From SHLQ01 sp964494395 (GTDB lineage Bacteria; Actinomycetota; Acidimicrobiia; Acidimicrobiales; SHLQ01), in the NCBI GenBank assembly GCA_964494395.1, contig CAZBTI010000079.1, positions 1 to 16,861 of the forward strand: a stretch of 16,861 nt of DNA. Reading direction: 5' to 3'. Numbering within the stretch: position 1 is the stretch's first letter; every line of letters begins with the position of its first letter. The notes under the pieces are model-generated. The model had not been told where the DNA came from. It ran no database searches and was given only the letters and a program-made list of their open reading frames with translations. Below are positions 7,803 through 14,627 of the stretch, in pieces. A program made the translations under genes and the position numbers.

Positions 7803-9188
7803 ATGGAATCGAACGGCCTCACACCTGAGCAGTACGAAATACTCTTCGGCGATTCGCCTCCTCCTGAGGTAGAAGTTCCGAAACAGAGGAGACACCTCCG
7901 GAGCCAAGAGCTGTCCGACATCCAGGACTCGGCAACGGTCGACATGCGGACACCCGAACCGCCCAAAGAGGCGACTCTTACGACGATCGCCACTCGCAAG
8001 CCTGAGCCTGTGGACGCTCAGCAACGGGTCGATCGATGGGCGCCCAAACAAGTGCGTGTCCAGCCAAGGCCCTCAGTCGAAAGGCCAATGCTTGAGCTGC
8101 CCAGCGGCCAGCCACCACCGGTCGACATTGGAAAGCCTGAACCGCTATTTCTTCAGCCCCCCGCCCCGGCAGTTCCGGCAGACCCTGACGTGGTTGCTAA
8201 CCGCCCGCTGTGGAAGAAGAAGCGAGTCTTGTTTCCTACCGGCTTGTTTCTCGCCATCGCCATAGGCGGTGCGCTTACTGCTGAAAGCCCACCAACGACC
8301 CAAGTTGCGAGCTTGCAGATTGAAAGTGAGGCCGCTGAGGTTCAAGCCGCACCGGCTGAAGTTGCCGAGGAAGAGCAGCAACAGGTTGAGCCCGCAACAT
8401 CCAACGAGGAAGACAGTGGAGCTGTCGCCTTTGAGGAGCGAGAAACCTTCGGCGTTGACTATGGCCTCCTGTCCGACAACTTTCGAGGAGATCTCACCGA
8501 GTTGCAATTCGAAGAATTCGCCTCTGACCTCATCGGCACGGAGGTGGGCTGGCACGGGGAGGTCGAGGAAGTTCAAGAAGAGCTTTTCAACGACGGCAAT
8601 TTCGAGATTGTGGTCGACGTTCGTGGAGCCGGATCGCGCGAGCGTGCCCGTCTGAGCGTGCCGAGGGCGATTGCTCTTGGTGTCCCGGCAGACGCCGAGA
8701 TCTTCTTCACTGGAACAATCCAAGACATCGACAACTCCTTTGGCCTGTCTGTCGACCTGGTCGACGTGACGGTCGAAGGCAGCGACGGCACCATCTACGA
8801 AGTCGTAGAATCGAACGGTTCGCGCACTGAACCAGAGGTGCTCGCCACCAACGATCCAAACGACTTCGAGACGTGGTCGATCAACTCTGCAGAGATGAGC
8901 GAGATTCAGTTCGAGGAGTGGGCTGCGCAGTTCATCGGCAATGAGTTCACGTTCACCGGACAAGTAGAGGACGTGGAAGAGCTCCTCTTTGAAGAAGGCT
9001 TCGAGGCCCTCATCGACGTTGACGGAGGAGAAGGGTTCTTCGAACGAGCTCGACTGCGAATGACGCGGGAACAAGCCTTGACAGTTCCAGCGGACTCACA
9101 AATCACTTTCACCGGAACGTTGAGCGAAGTGGACAACGTGTTCAGCCTGTCGATGATCTTCACCGACGTCACCTTCACCGACGCCTAA
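7803..9188 (+). CDS. bitopic membrane protein with two copies of an OB-like extracytoplasmic domain
   Basis: A 461-residue protein of unknown function. Residues 1-135 are cytoplasmic, disordered and Pro-rich, beginning MESNGLTPEQYEILFGDSPP. After a KKKR stretch there is one membrane segment (about 141-158), then an Ala/Glu/Gln linker, then two homologous domains of about 95 residues. Copy 1 contains LQFEEFASDLIG, GWHGEVEEV and IFFTGTIQDIDNSFGLSV; copy 2 contains IQFEEWAAQFIG, FTGQVEDVEE and ITFTGTLSEVDNVFSLSM. The alternation of G-x-V and TG-x-I strands resembles OB folds of the tRNA_anti-like type, an inference. I chose the ATG at 7803 (AAGGA seven bases upstream) over an in-frame ATG at 7773 because the conserved motif then sits at the same distance from Met as in the 6068-6697 protein. 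Confidence 0.78.
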   Translation: MESNGLTPEQYEILFGDSPPPEVEVPKQRRHLRSQELSDIQDSATVDMRTPEPPKEATLTTIATRKPEPVDAQQRVDRWAPKQVRVQPRPSVERPMLELPSGQPPPVDIGKPEPLFLQPPAPAVPADPDVVANRPLWKKKRVLFPTGLFLAIAIGGALTAESPPTTQVASLQIESEAAEVQAAPAEVAEEEQQQVEPATSNEEDSGAVAFEERETFGVDYGLLSDNFRGDLTELQFEEFASDLIGTEVGWHGEVEEVQEELFNDGNFEIVVDVRGAGSRERARLSVPRAIALGVPADAEIFFTGTIQDIDNSFGLSVDLVDVTVEGSDGTIYEVVESNGSRTEPEVLATNDPNDFETWSINSAEMSEIQFEEWAAQFIGNEFTFTGQVEDVEELLFEEGFEALIDVDGGEGFFERARLRMTREQALTVPADSQITFTGTLSEVDNVFSLSMIFTDVTFTDA

Positions 9189-9620
9189 GCCGGACTGACC
9201 GTCAACACCGAGCTACTCGGATGTGGTCTGATCGACGGCGAGTTCGACAACTTCAACGAAGTCTTTGTAGGCCGTTTCAAGACCCACTGCGACCTGGCAA
9301 TCGCCGCTGACGTGAGTGCGTTTCGTTTCAGCGCCTCCATTTGTGCCTGACGTCGAGTGTGGTTAGGTCGTAAGCACCAGCGAGCGAACCGCTGCTTTGA
9401 GGCAGAGAAGGCGTTGGTTCGCCGTCGAAGGTCTCCGCAGTAGTCACTTCTTATCTTCCTGCGAATGTCCAACAAGCAGCGCCTTCGATCGTCGAGCTCA
9501 AGGTATCAATTAGCGCTAAAAATCCCGAAATCACGGGGCTACGGCGTGGAGTCCCTTACTCAAATATGAACTATCGGTAAGACGGCTTAAGCCGCCTTAT
9601 CCAGCAGTCGATACCCGGTT
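9189..9620. other. 432-base region without a clear gene; coding-like remnant at its left end
   Basis: After the TAA of the bitopic protein the same frame stays open to a TGA at 9348-9350. It has coding-like codons (ELLGCGLIDGEFDNFNEVFV) but no usable start until a GTG near its end, so it may be a decayed 3' part of a gene or chance. From 9351 to about 9570 I see nothing beyond a short stem, CCCG-aaatca-CGGG (about 9523-9536). The last 50 bases hold a palindrome described separately. Confidence 0.4.
9578..9599. promoter_or_regulatory. 22-bp imperfect palindrome upstream of the OmpA-family gene
   Basis: TAAG-A-CGGCTTAAGCCG-C-CTTA: the central 12 bases are a perfect palindrome, and with one A/C mismatch the symmetry extends to 22 bases. 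It ends 21 bases before the ATG at 9621. It could be a repressor operator or a leader hairpin; its place just ahead of a start with a poor ribosome binding site suggests control of that gene. Confidence 0.45.
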
Positions 9621-10607
9621 ATGGCCAAGCCAGCAACAGACCAACAGTTAGTCAACATCTCGAAGCGAACGGTTCGACGGACAGCAGCCGGCCTGATCCT
9701 CGCGATCGGGCTTGCAGCATGCGGTGGCTCTGAAGTCACAGCTGGAGAGACCTTCGACGAGCGATGGCAAGATCGTCAACTCGAAGAGGAACGTCTCGCA
9801 GCCTCACGCACCGGCCTCGACGACACAGCCGATAGCTCTGACGTCGAAGACGCAGCCGATAGCTCTGACGTCGAAGACGCAGCCGATAGCTCTGACGTCG
9901 AAGACGCAGCCGATAGCTCTGACGTCGAAGACGGTGTCCCGGAAGCTATTGCCTTTGCAGACAGCGATGACCCCGAGGCCCTCGCCGACAGCGCTGTCTC
10001 CGAAGCCGCTGACAGCGATGATGCTGAGGACGCCGAGGCCCCAATCGTTATCGACTCGCCACCTTCACCACCAGGAGCTCCAGTCAACCACTCTGTCCTC
10101 GACGATGGACGGATCTTCCTACGCGGCACGGTGCCGACCGAAGAGATCTCAGAGCTGACCGTCGTTGCATTCGAAGCAATACTCGGCGAAGGCAACGCCA
10201 TTTCCGAATTCACGATCGACCCAAGCGTCGACTTCGACGCCGACCAATCGCAGGCCATCTTCCTCGCCGACGCAGTGCTCTTTGAAACCGGCAGCGCTGA
10301 GGTCACGGACGAATTTGCCGACGTGCTTTCCTTCAGCCCACTGCTGTTGGAAGCCCATCCAGCGGCGACACTCTGGGCATTCGGACACACCGACTCGGTC
10401 GGTGGTACCGCATCAAACCTCGAGCTGTCCCAAAACCGCGTCGATGCTGTTGCCGACTGGATCATCGATCAAGGTGGCGACCCGGAGCGCGTCTTCCCTG
10501 AAGGCGTGGGCGAAGATCAGCCAATCGCCGACAACTCGACAGAAGAGGGTCGGGCGCAAAACCGTCGAGTCGAGTTCATCGTCGACAACTTCGACATCGG
10601 CATCTAG
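9621..10607 (+). CDS. OmpA-family lipoprotein with BON-like domain and acidic repeats
   Basis: A 328-residue protein. The N-terminus carries a signal peptide with lipobox LAAC (Cys34). Residues 69-104 are four DAADSSDVE-type repeats in a long acidic stretch that ends near 140. Residues about 155-203 (DGRIFLRGTVPTEEIS ... ISEFTIDPSV) resemble the BON-like part of mycobacterial OmpATb/ArfA. Residues 218-322 are an OmpA C-terminal domain with GHTDS (Asp258), N266, S270-Q-N-R273 and NRRVEF (Arg315/316), the residues that hold diaminopimelate in peptidoglycan. It is likely anchored to the membrane by lipid and bound to the wall non-covalently. No strong ribosome binding site is seen before the ATG, which is chosen because the signal peptide needs it. 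Confidence 0.87.
   Translation: MAKPATDQQLVNISKRTVRRTAAGLILAIGLAACGGSEVTAGETFDERWQDRQLEEERLAASRTGLDDTADSSDVEDAADSSDVEDAADSSDVEDAADSSDVEDGVPEAIAFADSDDPEALADSAVSEAADSDDAEDAEAPIVIDSPPSPPGAPVNHSVLDDGRIFLRGTVPTEEISELTVVAFEAILGEGNAISEFTIDPSVDFDADQSQAIFLADAVLFETGSAEVTDEFADVLSFSPLLLEAHPAATLWAFGHTDSVGGTASNLELSQNRVDAVADWIIDQGGDPERVFPEGVGEDQPIADNSTEEGRAQNRRVEFIVDNFDIGI
9825..9932 (+). repeat. four 27-bp tandem repeats inside the OmpA-family gene
   Basis: Units at 9825-9851, 9852-9878, 9879-9905 and 9906-9932 encode (T/A)ADSSDVED in frame. The last three are identical; the first differs only in its first codon (ACA for GCA). Such near-identity at DNA level points to recent slippage expansion, so copy number is likely variable between strains. 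Confidence 0.95.
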
Positions 10608-10730
10608 TCAGACCGAAGAACGCCGGTCGCAGAATCGGCCGAGTTCGTCGAGTGGGCTAAGGCCGAGTGGGGCGAGCCGACCACCAAAGAGCGGGCACGC
10701 GCACGCTCGGTCATCGACGCAGCTCGATGA
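10608..10730 (+). pseudogene. possible antitoxin C-terminal remnant
   Basis: Forty codons directly after the OmpA stop, in its frame, end AKAEWGEPTTKERARARSV plus IDAAR at a TGA (10728-10730) that overlaps the PIN gene start as ATGA. Toxin-antitoxin operons typically have this overlap, and the charged helical tail with Trp resembles antitoxin C-termini that bind the toxin. There is no ATG, GTG or TTG in the stretch, so no complete antitoxin can be made from it. The N-terminal DNA-binding half appears lost. Confidence 0.4.
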
Positions 10731-11083
10731 TTTTCGACGCTGGGGTCTTCATCGCTCTCGAAAAGAAGTCGACCCGAAGAGTCGTTGTGGCCATTGTCGA
10801 GGAACTGCTCAAAGAGCAACAGCCAGCAAGAACGACCGAAGCTGTGCTCGCGCAAGCGTGGCGAGACCCAGCACGACAGGTCGCTCTGGGTCGGTTGGCC
10901 AGAGGGATTGATGCGCTCCCCTTCGGCGACGCACAAGCGATCGGGATGCGCTGCGCCAAGACAAAGACCGCAGATGTCGTGGATAGCGACCTGGCCATCT
11001 GGGCCGACGTACTCGACGACACAATCCTCACCACCGACCCCAACGACATGAAGAAACTCGGGGCCAACTTTGTCGAACTCTAG
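10727..11083 (+). CDS. PIN-domain ribonuclease, VapC-like toxin
   Basis: A 118-residue protein of usual VapC size. The PIN acidic residues are in place: D4 (MIFDAGVFIALE), E39 (TTEAVLAQAWR), D86 or D88 (DVVDSDLAIWA) and D104 (ILTTDPNDMKKL). PIN toxins cleave RNA with Mg or Mn. The ATG at 10727 overlaps the preceding TGA as ATGA; a longer GTG start at 10667 would add non-conserved residues before the usual D-A-G start. No intact antitoxin gene is beside it (see the remnant at 10608-10730), so it is either orphan, inactive, or neutralised from elsewhere. It converges with the SWEET-like gene. Confidence 0.82.
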   Translation: MIFDAGVFIALEKKSTRRVVVAIVEELLKEQQPARTTEAVLAQAWRDPARQVALGRLARGIDALPFGDAQAIGMRCAKTKTADVVDSDLAIWADVLDDTILTTDPNDMKKLGANFVEL

Positions 11084-11142
11084 GGTCGAGCTCTAGGCCT
11101 GCAATCGACAGAGGCTGAACAGACAGCGGTGACTTGTGCTGA

Positions 11143-11793
11143 TCATCGGCCATGTCGGACGAGTGCGCCGACTCGCCGCGCTAGGCGCTGCTGATCGGTT
11201 CGCAGCTGGCTTCGCAAGAGGTTGACCAGCACGATGATGGCCATGACGCTTGCGCCGGTGCCGCCGACGACCAGACCAAGGTCGCCGGTGCTACGGCCAT
11301 AGACCGTCCAGATCGCCGCTTCGACGAGACCCATGATCCACGTCACCGGGGCAATGCCCGACAGGTCAGAACTGGTGAACGACTCCCACGCTGCCGGAGC
11401 GAACTGCACGGTGTAGAGAAAGCCCAGCCCGAAGACTCCAACAGCTGCGACTCCCCCGACGAACCCCGTCAGCGCGAGTGCAGCGAGCAGCAATGCCGAG
11501 GTCAACAGACCTTCGACAACTGCTGTACGGGAGATTTTCCCCAGACTGATGAGCATCCAGCCATAGAGCACAAGAGCACCTGCCGAAACAGGGAGGAGCC
11601 CGGGAACGTCGGCGAGGGTGGCGTAGGCAAGCCACCCGATATTGATCCCGAACCCAAGGCCGACCCAACGCGGCGACACACCAGCGATGCTCTTCGATTT
11701 AGCCAGTCGAGCACCCTGAGGCACCAGCATCCCAACACCAAGAACGTTGGCCACGACCAACAAAAGAAACAGCGGCGAAATCACAAAACTCAT
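11143..11793 (-). CDS. SWEET/PQ-loop family membrane transporter
   Basis: A 216-residue integral membrane protein with about seven hydrophobic segments. The first PQ-loop is VPQGARLAKSKSIAGVSPRW (P25, Q26) with N51 in the third helix (GFGINIGW). A second, degenerate copy is FAPAAWESFTSSDLSGIAP (from about 131). Two triple-helix bundles joined by one helix is the SWEET layout; bacterial SemiSWEETs have only one bundle. SWEET-type proteins move sugars or other small solutes down a gradient; the substrate here is unknown. The C-terminal tail is Arg-rich and cytoplasmic. The gene diverges from an Lrp/AsnC regulator with a large palindrome between them, so it is the likely target of that regulator. 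Confidence 0.82.
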   Translation of the reverse strand: MSFVISPLFLLLVVANVLGVGMLVPQGARLAKSKSIAGVSPRWVGLGFGINIGWLAYATLADVPGLLPVSAGALVLYGWMLISLGKISRTAVVEGLLTSALLLAALALTGFVGGVAAVGVFGLGFLYTVQFAPAAWESFTSSDLSGIAPVTWIMGLVEAAIWTVYGRSTGDLGLVVGGTGASVMAIIVLVNLLRSQLRTDQQRLARRVGALVRHGR

Positions 11794-11838
11794 GACGAAA
11801 ACGGTACGAGAAGCGCATGCAAACGAGTAGCGTTGTTT

Positions 11839-11871
11839 GCGTGATGACGCAATAATATTGCGTCATCACGC
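11839..11871. promoter_or_regulatory. 33-bp perfect palindrome, probable Lrp/AsnC operator
   Basis: Arms GCGTGATGACGCAATA (11839-11854) and TATTGCGTCATCACGC (11856-11871) are exact reverse complements around a single A at 11855. It lies midway between the divergent SWEET and Lrp/AsnC genes, 31 bases before the Lrp start and 45 before the SWEET start. Lrp-family proteins bind long symmetric sites with an AT-rich centre and often repress their own gene, so this is the likely operator of both genes. Confidence 0.75.
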
Positions 11872-11902
11872 TTGAAAACGCACGATCCGAGAAAGACCTG
11901 CC

Positions 11903-12355
11903 ATGGATGACATCGACCGAACCTTGCTCCAAGAACTACAGCGCAACGCCGACACTTCGCTCGTCGACCTCGGCGAAGTTGTGGGCCTGTCGGCCTCGGC
12001 GGTTCAGCGACGAATTGGACGCCTCCGCACCGACGGCATCATCTCGGGCACCTTCGCCAAACTCGACCAAACACGACTGGGCCTGCCGGTCACCATCGTG
12101 ACGCTCGTGCGATTCGAACGAGACGCTGCCGAGTCCACAAGCAAACTCATCGACCAACTCAACAAACGGCCCGAAGTCCAACAACTCCATACACTCGCTG
12201 GTCAACACGATCTGTTGGTCATGGCCGTCGTGGGCGACCTCGCCGACTATACGAGCGGGGTCCTCGCCGACCTCGAGAGCGACAGCAACGTGAGCCGCCT
12301 CGAAACCAACATCAGCCTCGGCATCATCAAGTCGACCCACGAACTACCCGTCTAG
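11903..12355 (+). CDS. Lrp/AsnC family transcriptional regulator
   Basis: A 150-residue protein of standard Lrp length. Residues 1-60 are the AsnC-type winged helix-turn-helix (DDIDRTLLQELQRNADTSL, then VGLSASAVQRRIGRLRTDGI). Residues about 64-140 are the ligand-sensing RAM domain (VTIVTLVRFERD, AGQHDLLVMAVVGDL, NISLGIIKST). The family forms dimers and octamers and responds to amino acids or related molecules. The ATG at 11903 opens directly on the conserved DDIDR. It diverges from the SWEET-like transporter, suggesting it controls uptake or export of its own effector. A substrate of amino-acid type would fit the regulator better than sugar, but this is inference. Confidence 0.92.
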   Translation: MDDIDRTLLQELQRNADTSLVDLGEVVGLSASAVQRRIGRLRTDGIISGTFAKLDQTRLGLPVTIVTLVRFERDAAESTSKLIDQLNKRPEVQQLHTLAGQHDLLVMAVVGDLADYTSGVLADLESDSNVSRLETNISLGIIKSTHELPV

Positions 12356-12461
12356 GCGCAGTTCGCGGCTGTCACATGCCAGACGTACTGTTGGTTTCGG
12401 CATCGTGGAATGGCTCAAAAGTTCCTCCTAGACGAACAACCAGCAAACTGAGATACTCACT

Positions 12462-12936
12462 ATGTCGATCACCGACCGTCAACGGCGCGAAGTCTTCACC
12501 AGCCTCGAAGCCACACACGGCGAAACCATCGCCAACACCATCATGGAACTCCTCCCCAACCAGCCGGCAGACCAACTCGTCACCCGAACAGACATGCACG
12601 CGTTCGGAACCGAACTGCGCGGCGAAATGGCAGAACTCCGAGGCGAGATGGCCGAGCTGCGAGCCGAACTCCGAGGCGAGATGGCCGAGCTGCGAGCCGA
12701 ACTCCGAGGCGAGATGGCCGNNNNNNNNNNNNNNNNNNNNNNNNNNNNNNNNNNNNNNNNNNNNNNNNNNNNNNNNNNNNNNNNNNNNNNNNNNNNNNNN
12801 NNNNNNNNNNNNNNNNNNNNAACTGCGTGGCGAAATGATCAAACGCTTCGCTACCGCCAAAGTCGACACGCAACGACTGATCATGGCAAGCATGGCCGCC
12901 AACGCCATCGCCGTGATCACCGCACTCGTCGCGTAA
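12462..12936 (+). CDS. coiled-coil protein with C-terminal membrane anchor, interrupted by an assembly gap
   Basis: The product begins MSITDRQRREVFTSLEATHG, followed by ANTIMELLPNQPADQLVTR. It continues with E-L-R-G-E-M-A type heptad/hendecad repeats and runs into 100 Ns. After the gap it resumes with LRGEMIKRFATAKVDTQ and ends with a hydrophobic helix (LIMASMAANAIAVITALVA) at a TAA. The two sides are in different frames only because the N count is arbitrary. The layout (short head, coiled coil, single C-terminal anchor) resembles DUF1640/CCDC90-type proteins, whose bacterial role is unclear. True length cannot be known. The ATG at 12462 has only a weak GAGA upstream. It follows the Lrp gene by 106 bases. 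Confidence 0.72.
12633..12820 (+). repeat. 33-bp tandem repeat running into a 100-N gap
   Basis: Two exact 33-bp units (12633-12665 and 12666-12698) and 22 bases of a third (12699-12720) precede Ns at 12721-12820. Each encodes ELRGEMAELRA, an 11-residue (hendecad) coiled-coil period. Exact identity explains why the assembly broke here; copy number is unknown. Confidence 0.92.
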
Positions 12937-13033
12937 ACGTAGCTCCTCAGCTCCACACTGGCGCTGGATACAACGACCGAGCAGGTAGCGACCGAGCAGA
13001 CACCGCTTCGCCTTTCGGGCTAACGTCGAATCG

Positions 13034-14389
13034 ATGCGCGAAACAAAGATCTGGTCGAGGTTCCTGTCGCTAGTTGTTGTGCTCGGGCTGATCGCCACTG
13101 CGTGCGGTGGAGCTGCAGTCGAAGAGGCTGCTCCGGTCGCAGATGAGGCCGTCGCCACCGAGGAAGCTGTTGAGCAGACCGAAGCGGCCGACACCGACAC
13201 CGTTGCCGATACCGCCGTGGTTGAGGAAGCACCCGAAGAGCTTCCTGGTGCGAGCGAAGAAGAGAACCAAGCAGCGCTCGCCGATCAGATCGAAGCGGTG
13301 TTCACTGCCTGGCAGGAAGACGCCGGCATCCCGGGTGCGTCGCTATCGGTGCGGTTGCCCGACCAAGAGCCGATCGCCTTCGGCGCTGGAGTCACCGACA
13401 TCGTCACCGGCGAGGCAGTTACACCCGACGACTTCTTCCGGGTCGGCAGCATCACCAAGACCATGACCGCGGCACTGGTGTTGCAACTCGTCGACGAGGG
13501 GCTCCTCGAACTCGATGAACCGGTCGACACCTACCTCCCGGGCTGGCTCGATGGACACGAGTTCGCCTCCGAGATCACGGTTCGCCAGCTCATGAACCAC
13601 ACGAACGGCCTCATCGAATACGCCTTCGACCCCGCCTTCTTCGCAGAAGTGAGTGACCGACTCGACCAGCCGCTCGAGTCTGACGAACTCTTCGACTTTC
13701 TCGCCTCACGCGATCCACTCTTTGAGCCGGGTACGGCGTACTCGTATGAGACCGGAGGCTTCTTCACGCTCGGGGACGTCATCGAAACCGTCACCGGTAA
13801 CCCAGCAGCTGAAGAGATGCGCACCCGCATCTTCGAACCAGCCGGTGCCGAGAACATCTACCTCACTCCCCAAGAACTACCGCCCGAGCCAGTGGTCAAC
13901 GGCTACGGCCGCGACGCTGTCTACGTTGGGCTCACTGCGCTGATCGGGCGAGCAGACACCGACGGGCTGACCGTCAACAACTCGGTGCGAGACAACGACC
14001 CGGTCATCGACACATTGAGCCAACCCCAAGAGTTCCTCCAATCAGCTGGCTGGACGGGCGGAGGCGCAGAAGCCCGGCTCGAATCAGTCTCCGCGGTCTT
14101 CAAAGCGCTCTTCGACGGCACGGTGCTGAGCGACGAGCAGATCGCCGAGATGACCACGACCGTCTTCGACGCCAACTACGGCTTGGGTCTCGGAGTTAAC
14201 GAGATCGACGGCGTGCTCGTCTACTCCCACGGCGGTGGCGTTCCCGGGTTCCGCAGCCAAGCCAACTACCTTCCCGAACTCGACATCACCTGGGCCGTAT
14301 CGGCGAACCTGATTCCACTTCCCGACGATGCCGATGTCAGCGCTCTACGAGCCGACCTACTGCCGCTGCTCGTCGAAACCGCCGGCTGA
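13034..14389 (+). CDS. serine hydrolase lipoprotein (beta-lactamase / D-Ala-D-Ala carboxypeptidase-like)
   Basis: A 451-residue protein. Residues 1-24 are a signal peptide ending in IATAC (lipid Cys24, a common actinobacterial variant of the lipobox), and 27-80 are an acidic Ala/Glu/Thr linker. The rest is a class C beta-lactamase-like domain: S139-I-T-K142 (VGSITKTMTA), LMNHTNGL, and H399-G-G near SHGGGVPGFRS, the HxG form of the third motif. The second motif, normally YxN within YSYSNTNY, reads YSYETGGF, so its Asn is replaced by Thr240. This may change or reduce activity. It probably acts outside the membrane on peptidoglycan peptides or esters. No good ribosome binding site precedes the ATG, but the signal peptide supports it. 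It is unlike the cytoplasmic esterase at 1318-2520. Confidence 0.85.
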   Translation: MRETKIWSRFLSLVVVLGLIATACGGAAVEEAAPVADEAVATEEAVEQTEAADTDTVADTAVVEEAPEELPGASEEENQAALADQIEAVFTAWQEDAGIPGASLSVRLPDQEPIAFGAGVTDIVTGEAVTPDDFFRVGSITKTMTAALVLQLVDEGLLELDEPVDTYLPGWLDGHEFASEITVRQLMNHTNGLIEYAFDPAFFAEVSDRLDQPLESDELFDFLASRDPLFEPGTAYSYETGGFFTLGDVIETVTGNPAAEEMRTRIFEPAGAENIYLTPQELPPEPVVNGYGRDAVYVGLTALIGRADTDGLTVNNSVRDNDPVIDTLSQPQEFLQSAGWTGGGAEARLESVSAVFKALFDGTVLSDEQIAEMTTTVFDANYGLGLGVNEIDGVLVYSHGGGVPGFRSQANYLPELDITWAVSANLIPLPDDADVSALRADLLPLLVETAG

Positions 14390-14627
14390 GCGCTTCGCAC
14401 CGCCGTCGTCGCTTTCGCACCTATGGCCAGGCAACTACGGCGCCGAGGCCGAGCCTCACGCTGTACCCCGCCATCACCAGCCAGAACATCGCCGCGAAAC
14501 CAATCTCGCCGGTTCGACTGTTGTTCTCGCCCGCTCCAGTTTCAACAATCGAGCGGTGTTGGCATAGGTTGATCTAACTAGTCGCACGGCGACGACAACC
14601 GAGAAGAGCGTTAGGAGGCGGTACTCC
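14390..14627. other. intergenic region with strong ribosome binding site at its end
   Basis: No gene is supported here. A minus-strand frame from about 14550 down to a TAG at 14421-14423 reads a hydrophobic peptide (FAAMFWLVMAGYSV) without a usable upstream start, possibly a gene remnant. TAGGAGGCGG at about 14611-14620 is a strong Shine-Dalgarno for the NERD gene. Confidence 0.35.

Noticed and set aside
8145..9074. Minus-strand frame of about 310 codons opposite the bitopic protein
   Set aside because: The plus-strand product has a membrane segment and duplicated domains; the antisense frame has no ribosome binding site or recognisable domain.
9825..9932. Regular 27-bp repeats as a possible CRISPR array
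   Set aside because: Units are contiguous with no spacers, in frame, and inside a lipoprotein gene.
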